DNA of 64,000 nucleotides from Schizochytrium sp. TIO01 (Eukaryota > Sar > Bigyra > Thraustochytrida > Thraustochytriidae), in NCBI GenBank assembly GCA_004764695.1, contig SMSO01000035.1, forward strand, positions 4,283,040-4,347,039. Reading direction: 5' to 3'. A model generated the notes under the pieces. That model saw only the letters and a program-made list of their open reading frames with translations. It searched no databases and was not told the DNA's origin. A program made the translations under genes and the position numbers. Position 1 is the stretch's first letter. Every line of letters starts with the position of its first letter. Of this stretch, positions 33,501 through 46,400 are shown piece by piece.

Positions 33501-35033
33501 ACTTTTAAAAAGAGTAGCTGCCGAAGGGATCATCTAAACCAGTGCCGATAATTTGCTTTCCGAAAGTCACATTCGAAGGAAGGAGTTTCCGGCGTCAAAA
33601 ATCTTGTACAGGTTGGTTGAAGGGTTTTACTGCATTCTGGTAGTATTACGCGCTCTGAATAACCCATATTACTTATCGTATATAAGGAACCATGCACACA
33701 TTCTACCAGAATGATATCGTTACCACATATTTTTGATGGCTGCCACTCATTTACTTGAGTAGTTTATCGAGCCAAAAAAGTGGTCAACATGTAGGCTAGA
33801 GTTTTCTGAAGAAGTTTTACGAAAGCTGAGCTGATTTCATCTTTCCCGAAAAGCTTGGTTGGTTGAGATCTCTTCTAGGTTATGAAGAAGTAAAAGGTTC
33901 AACTTGAGAGCGACACCTGATATTCAGATCTTCGAATTCTATTTAACCAATGAAAGACGTGCTGTCTCGGGTCTCTATGCGATAAATCATCGGAAAACTA
34001 AATGAGTAACAGTGTAGAAGGTTAGACATGATGACGGATGTCTCTTTCATATTTACAGTAGCAGGTAGTACAGTAGCATGTCATTCATTCTATTTTTTTT
34101 TCGAAAAAAATAAAAATTATATTCACCCTATCCACATTCTGTAATTTGTAATTTGCATCCCAAAGGCCGGGTCGCGCCTCCATCCGTTTCCTAAATTTCA
34201 CACTGCTGGCAGTGCCAATAGCTTTAAGTTGGAAAAAATCACCCTGATTAGTTACAACTTACAACTACCCAGGAAAGTCTTCAGGTAGAATATTGGCTGC
34301 AGTGCGTCCCTAGGCTCCTTTCGTTCCACCTTTCGTCTTTCTCTTTGCCTGCACGTGCGCCCAACCTTATCCGGTGGTAATTTGAGAACCAGAGCCATCC
34401 AATTCATAATCTCCTAACCACTGCTTCGTCGCACTTCTGTTGAATTTGGAAACCAAGCAGCCTGCATTCATTGTTGAACCCAAGGAGTGTTTCGAAATCG
34501 AAGAGAAAGGAAAGAACCACACGCTTGCACTGAGCATTTGAGCCCTGCCAACTTCAACGTCCTGAGCCCTGAGCAGCATGTGCTGCAGTTGCCGTACAAC
34601 TGCCGCGTCAGAACAAATGTGGGTAGCAACAGTGCAGTGTGTCGCGACATCAATTTCGCAATTTGCAGGCGCTTAACGGGAAGCACGTGGCAAGCAAAGC
34701 AAGCACTTGCCAGCCAACTCCTCGTCTGGTTTTGGCTCCAGGTAAGTCGATGGTTAACCAACCAAAGATCGCCATCATCGTCATAAGTTCAACAAAAGCT
34801 GTCCACGAGCAATTCGACGATGGCTGATGTGCATTGATTGCGTCAAGAAGACTTGCAATGCCGAACTTGAAGCGAAGCAAGCAAAAGGTTTAGGCAATTT
34901 ACGCACGCATGAGCTGCTTCTTCGAAATCTCAAGCCCCGGCGGGCACGGGAAAATGCACTATTCGTCTTAGAGACATAAAGGAGCGATGCATCAAAACTG
35001 AATACAGGATCAGTTCATGTATATGTTTTGTTA

Positions 35034-35058
35034 TGTATGTATGTATGGATGGATGGAT
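35034..35058. repeat. GTAT/GGAT tetranucleotide repeat
   Basis: GTAT units that change to GGAT units mid-run. Confidence 0.7.
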
Positions 35059-36043
35059 TGTGGCTGCACGCAGGCTAGCAACAGTGGCAGGGAAGCAAGC
35101 ACCAGCAAAGATGGCCGTAGAAAGTGCTGACGTGCACAGATTGGAAGAGCTTTCAAGATTGTGTGTGACCACTCACTGGAATACTCACTCACTACCTTCT
35201 ATAAAGACAAAAGAAGATTTCGGCGAGGTACCTATATCATTTACTAATTACATATAATTTTAAACATCTAATTAGATTTTTATACCAAAAAAAAAAAAAA
35301 AAGCTCTGATTTTTTCTTCTTTTTGATCTAAAATATCTAAAAACTAAAAACACCTTATTATTATTATTTATTTAAAATTTATTATACATACATCAAATGA
35401 ACTCGAAAAGATCTCCTTATTTAGAAAGATTTTCATTTTATTTTATTTAAATTAATCAACCATATTTCATAGTAAGATCTCTCGAAGATCTCTGGAGGTT
35501 ATCTTGAGAGTGCCTCCACTCCGTGCCCAGAGCTCGGTACTCGCACCGACCAACAGTCGCGGACCCGAGCCAGAGCTCCTCCTGCCCACACCCAGTCGCT
35601 CAGACCCCAAGGGCAGCCTGAGGCTTGCTGCGATGCGCTGCTGACGGAGCGTTCACCACTCGCCATTTATTCTTCGTCAGACAGAGCTCATCTCGCTCGT
35701 CGACTGTCCTCGCTGTACTGCGAGGTTCTCTTTGGCCAAAGAGCTCGAGTACGCGGCGAGGAAAGCTGCAGCTCCGCTCGACGGCTTGGACTTGAGCCGG
35801 AGCTTTCTTCAACTCCAGCGTCCAAGCTCGGTTTCGAGAGGGGACCATTACCCATGCACACGAACCCGACTTTGGAGATCCGGGTACGCGTGCAGAAAAC
35901 CCTCAAACCCGAGCGTCGCTCCGCTTCGATTCGCTTCGAGTTGTCTGCTTGTTTGCACAAACCTGCGCAGCGGAGCCCCCTTTGCCGGCAAGTGGTCCTT
36001 CAAAGCGCTCGCAGTCCACTCTGCCTTCGAGCTTTTGCCCGCG

Positions 36044-36107
36044 CCAACGGAGTTCTTCGCGAACGGAGTTCTTCGCCAACGGAGTTCTTCGCCATCAGAG
36101 TTCTTCG
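36044..36107. repeat. 16-bp tandem repeat (CCAACGGAGTTCTTCG)
   Basis: Four adjacent 16-bp copies with one or two differences each, in a GC-rich patch. Because 16 is not a multiple of three, the repeat shifts frame in every copy, arguing against coding use. Confidence 0.85.
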
Positions 36108-36350
36108 CAAAAGGCGCAGTTCTAAGAGCCACGGGCACTTCTGGACGAACCACAATCTCGCCGATGTGCGGGGCGACTCTTCGCCTGCGTGGGCGGCATC
36201 GACTCCCGCCCGCGGCGTCCCCACGGTCGACCCGCGAGGGGTTCGCCTTTGCAGGCGTTTGCGCCGAGGGGCTGCTCAGCCATGCATGGTACCCCTCGGT
36301 CCTTTCTGGTCCGCGAGGCGTCGAATGCGGCAAACAGACGACCTTTGCGC

Positions 36351-36390
36351 TTGCTGCTGCTGCTGCTGATGATGATGATGGTGGTGATGG
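36351..36390. repeat. Compound GCT/GAT/GGT trinucleotide repeat
   Basis: A (GCT)n run passes into (GAT)n and GGT units. Confidence 0.75.
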
Positions 36391-38622
36391 TGCACGAGGC
36401 TTGCAGAAGGAAGACTGTCGAGGGCGCGGGAGTCGAGCGGGCGAAGCTCTTCGTGCCAGACAGGCAGCCAACCAGAGCTCGCGTGGGGCGCCGCGAAGAA
36501 CTTTGAACTGCAAATGAGACCAGTATCTTCGCATTTTATGAAGGGACCTTTTATTATTTATCACTATTGTTATTATTATTATTAATTGCTAGTGTTGTTA
36601 CTATTAAGTTAATCATTGATGTAAAAAATTGGTATTTAGTTCTTCGATTTAGAAATTCTAAGTATGGAAGATAGATTTATTTTAAGAAGAGGCACAGGTA
36701 TGTGAGAAAGATCGAACAAGAATGAGCACGAAATAAGACACGATGTTTGATTTTGATTTGTATAGGTGTACACTAAAGCCAAACCACCTATGTATGTATC
36801 TTCAAGTTGCTGAAGTCGAAAGGTGCTAGAAAAGTCTTCACGAAGACAGATATAATCTGAGAAAAAAAAATGCGTATGGACTTCCAATCGCAGCGTGTGA
36901 GTGTCTTATTTAGCGGCTTTCAAGTACGGGTGGCAAAGTTTGTTTTTAAAGTATGTTATTAAAAAATCAAAAACAATACTTTTGAAAAAAAAAAAAAAAA
37001 AAACATACTAGTAGTATTTAATGATCTTTTTCTTTTTTTAAATACAAATTAAAAAAAGAAAAAAAGAAGCTTATTTTAAAAAAGTCAATGAAGTAGACAA
37101 AATAATGGGATTTAAAAAATAGCGACGTGTTGGGCCGCCATCTTGCTTGCGCGAGGCAACTTCAGGTGTGCACTGGTGCAAATGAGCGACCTCCCGTAAA
37201 ACTTGGCGATCTTGAAATGAAGTTGTTCGATCTACTCCAACAAATCCGGCTTGGAGTAGGCAGGACAGACGGACCCCTGCCCTGTTCTCGATTTAACTCA
37301 AACTGTAGAGACTCTCTCCAAAAAAAAAAATGAACTTTGATCTTGCTGTGTTCGTTCAATTTAGATGTAATTTAACTCTCACGATGCATGAATCTTGGTT
37401 TGTGATCCGAGTGCGACGATGTCGATGCACTACGCACTGCAAGTTAACATCAACAATACCTCAATATGCGAGGAAGCAAAGTAGCGAATCATGATTGTGA
37501 ATTAAGACGCCGGTTTCTTTTTAGGATAATCCGAGCCATTTCCACATCAACCACGACTCCGTCTTGCGAATGCAAAAGAAAACATGCGGCAAGCTCTCGC
37601 AATTACAGAACCTACGTTTAAGAAAAACAAAACAAAAAAAACAGGACAATAGCAAGATCAACCTGTATTGTCTTATGCATCCAAGTAGATTTACGCAGAA
37701 CATCAGAGTACTCGAAAGTACAGACTTTTTTGAGGTCTCAACTCTTACATACTCAAAAGAAAGAGGGGAGCCGCGCACTTGAATGGCCGCAACATGTAGT
37801 ACTCAGGCACTGTGCGCTTGGTTTTTAGCAGTGTCGGTACGCACCGTTGAATGAGCAAAGTGATATTCTATGAGCCACTGTAATTCGGGCACTTTTGTTG
37901 GTTTTGTAAAGTCTCGCGTACTCACACGTGCCATAAAGGTCATCCATGAAAACAAGTGTAGTCGTTTTGCGGCTCGAGCCGAAATTACTTTTGGTAAGGT
38001 ATTTCTTGATACGAAGGCTGTCAAGACGTGTCAAGCGTTCTCAAATACTCAATGCCAGCAAGACCCCAGTAGTTAGCAGGACTGCCTGTGCATTCAAGTT
38101 CTTGCAATCTTTTCGCTCGGTGGCCCACGAGGATAAGGCCCAATTTTTATTCGCATTCGCCAACGGCCGCTGCTCTTCGAGCTTTCGCAAAGGAACACAC
38201 GCACGAAACGGAGCTGCGAGTGCATGCCATCGAGTACCGCTATCTCAAGCAGGTTGACGTTCAAGTTTAGATTCGTGAGTACCCAGAGTTCAAGTGGCTT
38301 TGATTTGATTTCGTCCTGCGTGCACTACTGCTAAGGTACATCCTAGGATGCCCTAGAAGATTCCCTCGCTCGCACATTAATTTTCTGAAACTTCTAACTA
38401 AAAAACGAGGCTGGAGAGGCGACTCAAAAGTATCTTGACTTTGGCTGGCCAGCACGGTAGGTAGCTCACCCAACCCATCGCTCAAGCTATGATTCTATCA
38501 ATCGAGCCTCGGCCTTGGCCCCGTCCGTCATGGTCCTTGATGAGCTCAGTTCGATCCTCCACGTAAACTTCACTGTTTTCGAGTGCAAGAATTGAGGGCA
38601 ATAGATCCGAGTGCACATAATG

Positions 38623-38691
38623 TTTTCTTCCCTTTTCTTCTCTTTTCTTTTCTTTCTTTCTTTTCTTTCTTTCTTTTCTTTTCTTTCTTTC
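38623..38691. repeat. Pyrimidine tract of TTTTC/TTTC units
   Basis: About 70 bases of uninterrupted C/T on the plus strand, built from TTTC and TTTTC units. A complementary GAAA tract follows 250 bp downstream. Confidence 0.85.
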
Positions 38692-38943
38692 AAGTTTCAT
38701 CTCATTTCCTCCCTTTCCTTTCATCGTTCTACTGGGAAAGCTGATGAAGAAGCTCGACGACGAAAGTCCATCGTGGAGCTGAGCAGCGGCGCATATACTT
38801 TATGGCTGTTGCTCGAGACAGCTCTGCGGTCATTCAGCCTGCACGACCTTGACATCATCTGGCTTCTCTCGCATTCCTGCACAGCACTCTGGCGTGTGCA
38901 TGTCCTCTTTCTCCCGAATCTCAGATTTCGACGACGGATGATA

Positions 38944-38946
38944 GGA

Positions 38947-38977
<31 letters not shown>

Positions 38978-38978
38978 G
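38944..38978. repeat. GAAA microsatellite
   Basis: About eight perfect GAAA units, inverted relative to the pyrimidine tract at 38623-38691. Confidence 0.85.
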
Positions 38979-40874
38979 ACTTCTGAGACGAGACCGAAAA
39001 GGTCAAAGGAATACTCGGAATCAGTACATAGTTTAAAAGTATAATATTACTATTTTGTTTTAAAAGTTAAAATTAATTTAAAATAAAGTAAAATCTCTGT
39101 GAAAGAGTTCTCAGCGAGTCAAGTCACAACATTAGTTTTTGTTTTTCTTTTTGTTTTTTTCTCTGTGAACTTGCAGAGGGATGGATGATGATTAGATTGA
39201 GCTTCTACGCAAGTCAAAGGGTTTACAGGAATAGCTCTGTGGAACTTGATCCTGTTCAAGCAGGAGGATAAGTAAGATCGTACCTTGGGCGAATGAGTAC
39301 GTAGGTAATTCCCTCAGAAGTAATTCTATAAGACTTTTTTAATATCTATATATATATTTTAAAACTATTCTTTCATCAAATTTCAATGCATATATCACGA
39401 TATACCATGCATGATATTTAAAAAAAAAAGATGGAAAATGAAAATGAAATACAATCTTCAGGTTTTCGAAAGTACTTAGTAGAACGCTGAAAAAGTGAAG
39501 GAGAGACGGAGAATGTGGATTCTTTCATTCTCAAGCAATGCAGGATTCTCGAAGTTCCCCTATACAGCTCGCTACGCTGCGGCTTAACAACCCACAGATA
39601 TACGACCCAGAGATTCCCTCTTCGAATCCAAATCAACTGTGTGGGTGGAATCGGCGCCCTCCCGGTTCAATTACAGAGACGCCCACCCTACGCCATCGCC
39701 TAGTAGTCGCATAAGACTCATCGACTCCGTCCCGCCGTCAATGCTCACTAGTACAGGTACCAGCGAGAGAAGAGAAACGTGCCGAGACGGAAAGCTCTTC
39801 AGAGAGCGGACGATTGGCCAAGCTTGAAGACCGTCGAAGATCAAAGGCCTTGGCTCAAGGCCGCCCAGCAGAGGCCCGGAGCTTGCGTCTTGGCGCCTCT
39901 GAGCAGCTTGCTAGGGCTGTTTCGACGAAAGACGGACGCCAGACCATTCTGCGGGAGGCTGTTATTTCACAAGTGCTGCACAGTGTCAGTCTTAGTGCTG
40001 GAAACGGCCAGAAATGGATTCTGTGCGAGCGAGATCGAACACGAAACCCGCACGAGATGATGCAGAGCAGCGTCGCAGAGAGCTGATGAAGACACTGGCC
40101 AGACGGACGGAGTCCTGCGTCACATGCGTGCAGCTTGCCTCGAGCTCGTCACGGCTGCTCGGCGGGGGTGGATTTTGGTTTTGGCGACGAGAATGGATTC
40201 TGGTCTCCGTCGACTCTAAAATCTGTCTGAAGAATCGGATCGCGGATCTCGAATGCACGCGCAATTCCAAGCCGGCCACCGCGAGCCCCGCTCGGGCCTC
40301 CATGCACACGACCCGCGCAGAGCGACAGACAGGCAAGTCGCCGGCAGAAGCCGCGGCTCTTGTCGGGAGGCCTTTCGCAGCTCCAAATCGAAGGAGATGA
40401 AGAAGCAAAGTGCAGCTCACATATCGCACACAGTTCCACTGTATGAGCATCGATGCGGCAGGTGCTTCATTAATGCACGTCAGTGTATTATTATACATAT
40501 TGGCCGCCATGGTGGTCAACACGTGCACGGCCATGATGGCAGATGCTGGAGGTGAGCGCCCTCACTTTCCGCAGCTCCCGATCTCCGACGCCGCCGCTGC
40601 AATGGATGCACTTCAGGGCTTGAAGGCGTCTGCTGCACGGAATAATCGCTGTATCAGCCGCTTCTTCGTCTTTGCGGGGGCTGTAGCTGCATTTTGTTGT
40701 CATTTCCATCCATCCACAACTTGATATATACATGTGATGGAGCGTCCAATAATAGTAATAAATGGTGCTTGTTTTCCAATAGTTCTTTATTTTAAAGAAT
40801 CAAAAGAAAATTCATGATGTTATGAAAATAATAAAAAGAAAGTGTCGAGCGTCACAGCTCTCATAGTGTTTAGT

Positions 40875-40899
40875 GGTAGGTAGGTAGGTAGGTAGGTAC
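40875..40899. repeat. TAGG tetranucleotide microsatellite
   Basis: Six perfect GGTA/TAGG units. Confidence 0.8.
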
Positions 40900-41011
40900 T
40901 ATCGTGGCGTGAAGCTTAACTTGAAATTTCATACTACAAGGACTTTTAGGTATGGAAAGCAGCTCTGCTCCGCATGTTGGCCTCAGCTAATTACTTTTCT
41001 GATGGTGTGAT

Positions 41012-41058
41012 AATGAATGAATGAATGAATGAATGAATGAATGGATGAATGAGTGAAT
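41012..41058. repeat. AATG tetranucleotide microsatellite
   Basis: About eleven AATG units, the last few degenerate. Confidence 0.85.
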
Positions 41059-42066
41059 AAAATTTCAGAACATCAAAAAGATAAACCAAACTCTGTCACG
41101 AGTACTCTCACCAGTCAGAGGAGTTAACATCTTTTAAGTTGGGTAAAAAACTTAACTCAAAGCAATCGCTCAATGGTCACGAGTATAGCAAAGTTTATGA
41201 TATTCTTAAATTTTACTTCTTTTTGCTTTAGAAAAGAATGAGAAAAGAATGCCTCAAGCGCCGCTGAAGCAATGCTTTGCTGAGTTGGGCCAAGTCAGCA
41301 GCTATCATACATAGCCAACTGCCCATGTCCCTGTTGAATGACTCGAAGAAGCATCCGCAGGTCGCGTTAACGTGTCTTCAGCGCCGATGCTATCAGCAGT
41401 GACACCGGCTGGCGGCGTTTTACAATCGAAGAAGGAGGCATCCAGGCCAAATTCCGGAGTGCCTCAGCCCCGTGTTTCTGTGCTTCTGGCCACTTTATTA
41501 TTTTTATTTTATAAATTTAAATAAATTCTAAAGAAAAAACTGGAGTTGAATTAGATACACTTTTTCGAATTGGAGAGAATATAACATAACTCTGAAAGTA
41601 GCGAAAGTTCGACTATTATTACTTTCATCACTCACTATCATTGAGTTTGTGTGTGTGTTTTTAATCATCAAAACGATTTGACATTTTTTTTAATTAAAAA
41701 AAAAAATCATCTCAACATCATTACCATGTATCTGGAGATTTGGAAGCGAAGATGGCAGAAAGGAAGAATGGTGAAGTTTTGAGTTCCACCAAAGTCCCAG
41801 TAAATTCAGTCGAAGCAGCTTTCCATGCTTCAGGTCTAACTGCAAGAGAAGGCTTGGCTGGCGCAATCCTGGAAGGATAGAAAGCTGAAGGGATGGGAAT
41901 GGCTCGTACTTGAAGGGAGGGGTCTCTGTCTGTTTGTCCACCGACTCGTTCCACCCATCACAGCCCCTCTCGCCAGCTAGAGTCGGCATTCAGTCCAACC
42001 ATCAATTGGCTTGAAGATTGATGATCTATCATCGCCTTCGCAGCAGCTGCATTCTCTGTGAAGGAG

Positions 42067-42147
42067 GTTAGTCAGTGAGTGAGTTAGTTTGTTAGTTAGT
42101 TAGTCAGTTAGTCAGTGAGTGAGTGAGTGATTGATAGTGAGTTAGTT
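42067..42147. repeat. Degenerate GTTA/GTGA tetranucleotide tract
   Basis: An 80-bp run of mixed GTTA, GTCA and GTGA units. Confidence 0.75.
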
Positions 42148-43221
42148 CCCTCGCGCCGTCACGACCTTTGACACTTCAGTTCCCGAGCCCTGAGAACCAA
42201 CAATGAAGAGTGCCCTTAATTAGTTTGGGCTGCCGCCGTCAAGAATCGCGATGGAGGCCATGCCATGACATGCCATGCCATGCCGTGGCATCGTCTTCTT
42301 CCCCGCCCATCATGATCGCCGCCATTTTAATTATGGGCTTCCGCTGCGATGGCTCCGACTTGCTCGAGGTTATCGTGGCGGCGGCGGCGCCTCGAGACTT
42401 AGCATCGTGGAATCGATTGGGTGGTGGCGCGAAGCGCTCGGCGGGCTCACGAGCTGCGAACCGGGAGGCCGCCGAGGTCCACCAGCTGCTCGCTCCTGGC
42501 CACCACTGCGACGAGGAGCTTTCGAGGCAGCTTGGCTCCAACCAAGAGCTTCCGCCGCTCTCGATGCCGTCCACCATGAACTCCCTCCGAGTTGGGACCA
42601 GCGCAGCGAGCATCGACGGGCGATGCTGACCATCCCATCGCCCCAATCGCCATCCCAATCGCCGCTGAGCTGCGCTTGCGCTGCGCTGCGCTCATGTTCA
42701 GACCGCCGCAAAGCAACGAAGCTGCAATATTCCAAGCTCCAGAGAGGTCATCGCCAACGGATATCTATCGATGTGCTGAGGAAGCCGGGCCCACGGGCTG
42801 GCTGAGTCTTCTTCAAGCCCGGCGTCGCGGTCGTCCTCCAGAGCCCGCTTCCGGAATCTGCCTGCATGCCTGCCTGTCTGTACGTATGTCTGTCCTGTCA
42901 GCGTGTCTGTCTATCGCTCTTGGACTGCGACGAGGAGGGCCTCGAGATCCTGTTCGTGAGACGACCATCTGTATCTATTTGCCAATCTGTCTATATATAT
43001 ATTTATCTTATCTGTCTTCTCCTCTGTCTCTGCCATCCATCGTCCTCGCACTTTTCTTGCCGCGCGCGCTTTTGCTCCACATTGCCTTCGTTGCTATTAA
43101 AAAAAAATTAAAAATAAAATGAAATTAACGAAATAGTAACAACAAATCGAAACAGAACAACGTACGTAAAAGGCTTTTCTTTCATTTAGAACTACACAGA
43201 AAGAGCGACCGGTAGCAGTGC

Positions 43222-43382
43222 CTAGCCGCCGCCTATGCGATTTAATGGCGAGCTGCAAAACGCACGGACAAGATGGAGGGTGGAAAGCCCTTTCAACTTG
43301 AAGGGGCTGAGGCGGCCAGCTAGCAGATACTGGTAGTAGTTCCGCTACCAGAGGGGAAGGCCGCACTTAAAGTAAGTGCGGC
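43222..43382. ncRNA. Candidate structured RNA with serial hairpins (unclassified)
   Basis: Three strong stem-loops follow one another within 100 bp. At 43286-43308, a 9-bp stem including one G-U closes a 5-base loop. At 43330-43351, the 7-bp stem CTGGTAG/CTACCAG has an 8-base loop. At 43360-43382, a perfect 10-bp stem GCCGCACTTA/TAAGTGCGGC has a 3-base loop. A fourth, long-range pairing could close the set: CTAGCCGCC at 43222 with GGCGG...CTAG at 43311-43323 (4-base bulge). Strand is undetermined because perfect stems read both ways; the T-G wobble in the first hairpin favours the plus strand slightly. No known RNA family was recognised. Confidence 0.35.
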
Positions 43383-43702
43383 AGTTAGGACTAAGGAGGC
43401 AGGCTTCGTTGGTTCGATCGATCGTCATTGATGGTCCGGGAGAGATCGATCGTGGGCGAAGCTGCAGCAGCGGTTTGAATTTGCAGCGATGGGTGATTGA
43501 GACCTCCGTCCATCCGTCCATCCATCAGTCCACTCACGCTCGAAGAGGGGCGAAAAGCGAAAGAAAAGCGAGACGCGCGAAGACGAGTAGTCTCGAGGTT
43601 TCTTGCCAGCTCCTTCTTTCCTGAAACTAACTACTAATAACTGCTCACCAACTCACTTGTAATTTATTTGACTTGAAAAGAAAAAAGAAAAGAAAAGAAA
43701 AG

Positions 43703-43760
43703 ACTAAAACTAAAACTAAAACTAAACTAAAACTAAAACTAAAACTAAAACTAAAAAACT
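43703..43760. repeat. ACTAAA hexanucleotide repeat
   Basis: About nine ACTAAA units with one five-base slip, preceded by an AAAAG run from 43677. Confidence 0.85.
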
Positions 43761-45262
43761 AACGTTAGCTTCTCTCTGCAAAAGAAATACATAAATAAAT
43801 AAATATATAAATAAATGAGGTAGCTATTTATGATATCTCTGCTTTCTCGCTCACTGCGCAGCGAATGTTGTGTCCTCTCAGCTGATTAGTCTGTTAGTTC
43901 GTTAGTTCGTTCGTTGCTCAAGTTTGGAGTTGGAGCTGCTTGAGTAAACTAACTAACTGACTCAGCTGCCTTCCTTTTGGGGAAAGATCGATCACTTTTA
44001 CCTGCGTACTTGTTCTGTTGAGGTTAAAAAATTGCGGAAATCGAGGAAGTCGGGATAGCAGGCTTTACTAACGGCAGCTTTGGTGGCTTGGGGCCCATAG
44101 GTCCTCGCGCAGCTCGATATGAAAGGGTCAAGGCGATCTTATTTATTTTTTTCAAGATGGGCATACGCACTGACATGATTGTGTTTACGTTGCGGGTTGT
44201 GATGCCTGCGTTGTCTCTACGCTCAGTCTTCAAGATTGCACTGCACTGCATTGCAATCTGCCAGTGCTGCTTTATTATTATTATTTTTTTTTTTAAGTTT
44301 TTATTTTTATGTTTTACTTTTTCAACAGTTCTTTTAAAGATTTCTTCCTTTCTTTCTAAATACTCTTTTTTTTTTTTTTCTGTTTCTAACTGCTGCTTCG
44401 GTTATAACGGAGATGGAATCCAGGGCTGCGGGGAAAAGAGCGAGGCATTCTGCGGTGCTGATTGGAGATGGAATTCATAAGCTGTGATGACGGCTAGCTT
44501 CGAGATCCGAGGAGGCCAGAGAACCAATCATGCTGCCCTCCCCCCTCACAAGCCGTCCCTGCTGTGGGGCAGTTTGATGTGAGGCACAAAAACTTACCCT
44601 CCTCTGCCTCCACTGCAACCTTGTCACGTCAAATTGGAATCCCTGGAAACGCTGATGGACGGGGCTACTTTGCACTTACTTCTTTGCTTTCTCCTTCAAT
44701 CCCAGCGTGAGATTCCAATCAAGTGACCGAGTCTACAGCCCAAACTTACAGAGTGCACCCCATTTGATCACGGACCGTGCCTCTCGCCAGTGGGGCGTGT
44801 GGCTGCGCCCAAGCTGTGGGGCCCAAGTAGCCACCTACGGCTTAGTCTTCTGTTGAGGCCTTTGGGCTTTCAACTTGAACCTCCTCGAAAGCGCTTTGTC
44901 TTTGCGGCCTGAGCTTTCTTCAAGCTTTCTTTAAAGTGCTCCGCTCCGCAGCCTATCAAGTGCGCCCGTTTCGTTTCAAAGCTCCCTCCTTTCTTGAGCT
45001 TCAGAAGGGAAGGAAGGCTTAAAGTGTAGGAGAGAGAGCCAAAGAAGGAGCGGCCATCTTAGCGCACTGCTAAAGTTTCCAGTGAGCGAGCATTACAATT
45101 TCCTGTTCTACGCTTTCTTTCAGAGTTCTAAGGTTGAAGTTTGCAGCAGTTTATATATAAAGTTTAGGTCAATGTTTTTTGTTTTTTGTTGCTTTTTTAA
45201 TTACTAAGTAATTAGAATTTTCATTTAGAGGAGGAAGCAGCTGTAAGTTAGTTAGTTATCGT

Positions 45263-45437
45263 GCAATCTATCAGTTAATCGTTCAATGATGCTATCAATC
45301 TATCAATCATTCAATGATTCTATCAATCTTTCAATGATTCTATCAATCTTTCAATGATTCTATCAATCTATCAATGAATCAATGATTCTATCGATGAATC
45401 AATGAATTTATCAATGAATCAATCAAATGAACCAATG
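45263..45437. repeat. Minisatellite of TCTATCAATC/TTCAATGAT units
   Basis: Roughly 175 bp of 18-20-bp units built from ATCAATCT and TTCAATGA sub-motifs; the middle copies are nearly identical and the distal ones drift to AATGAATC. Confidence 0.85.
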
Positions 45438-45628
45438 AATTCTGGGCTCTTCTAACTAACTGCCTTCTAACTGCTGCTAATGCCCTCGAAAGCGCTTGGT
45501 TTGGCGAAGAGTTGAGGGTCGAAGGTGCCTGGGGAGCTCTATACGCGCAGTGGAACCGCAGAAGAAGGCTCGAAAGGCGGCGCTGGTGGCGGCGATCTTC
45601 GCGCTTCCTCGTGGAAAGATGGAGGGCA

Positions 45629-45654
45629 TCTTCTTCTTCTTCTTCTTCTTCTTC
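45629..45654. repeat. TTC trinucleotide repeat
   Basis: Eight perfect TTC units. Confidence 0.85.
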
Positions 45655-46315
45655 ATGATGCAATGAATGTGCGATTGTGCTCCTTATTCTCTCTTTTCTT
45701 TTCTCTCCTGTTCCATGCGCGGAGGAACAGAACGGCGGGAGAGGAGAGAGAAAAGAGCCTCAATGCGTATGTAAGTATGGGTGGCAGCGCAGAACAAGTA
45801 CGGTAACAAATGCAAGAAGTTTCAGAAGAGACCATACCGAAGCGTCCAAACTGAGTGGATGAAGGGAACAATGGGATACTCTCAAGTGGTCAGCGTTTTT
45901 AAAGCCCTTTTCCTTTCTTATTGTTGTGGACGCTTATCACTTTTTATTATTGCCATTATTTAGAGAAAGTAAAAATTGTATTGGAGATATACAGAATGTA
46001 CTCATGTTTGTTGGTATTGTTGGTATTGTTGGTGTTTTTCATGAACGATGATTGTTGTTAAGTTTGCAAGATGAATCAAAGGTGCGATACTTACTCCAAC
46101 GGAAGCGCGAGAGACCTTTATATGATGGAGTGGAATGCTTGAAAGACGGAAAACCTGAGGGCCGCCGTGTTCAGGGAATAGTATGCAGCGCTCTGCTTTC
46201 TTGTTTGGTAGGTATCGCGCCAAAAAGTTTCTTTTGAAAATCACAGACAACAACCATGAGAATGGGAGCAAGAGAAAGAAGGAATCGACGGGAGCTTTTA
46301 CTGTTTTTCAAGGAG

Positions 46316-46400
46316 TTAAAAATACAATTTTAAAATTAATTAATAATTCAATTAATAATTTTAATTTTAATAAATAAATAAAAATTAAAAATTAAAAAAA
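46316..46400. repeat. AT-only low-complexity tract
   Basis: Mostly AATTAAT, TTTAAT and AAATTAA steps with almost no G or C for over 80 bp. Confidence 0.75.

Noticed and set aside
35732-36564. Long overlapping open frames on both strands (261 and 238 codons)
   Set aside because: GC-rich patch with few stops; three frames are open at once, starts are non-ATG, composition is Arg/Ser/Pro/Ala-rich, and a 16-bp repeat shifts frame inside them.
37134-37145. GCCGCCATCTTG, a perfect YY1-type promoter motif
   Set aside because: Single exact copy; YY1 is not established outside animals and close relatives, and the reverse complement simply resembles a Kozak start (AAGATGGC).
40410-40724. 104-codon frame with hydrophobic segments
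   Set aside because: Overlaps equally long frames on the other strand in a GC-rich patch; composition follows base content and no homology is recognised.
43703-43760. ACTAAA repeat as interstitial telomere
   Set aside because: Complement TTTAGT is not a known telomere unit; the run is internal, short and next to other simple repeats.
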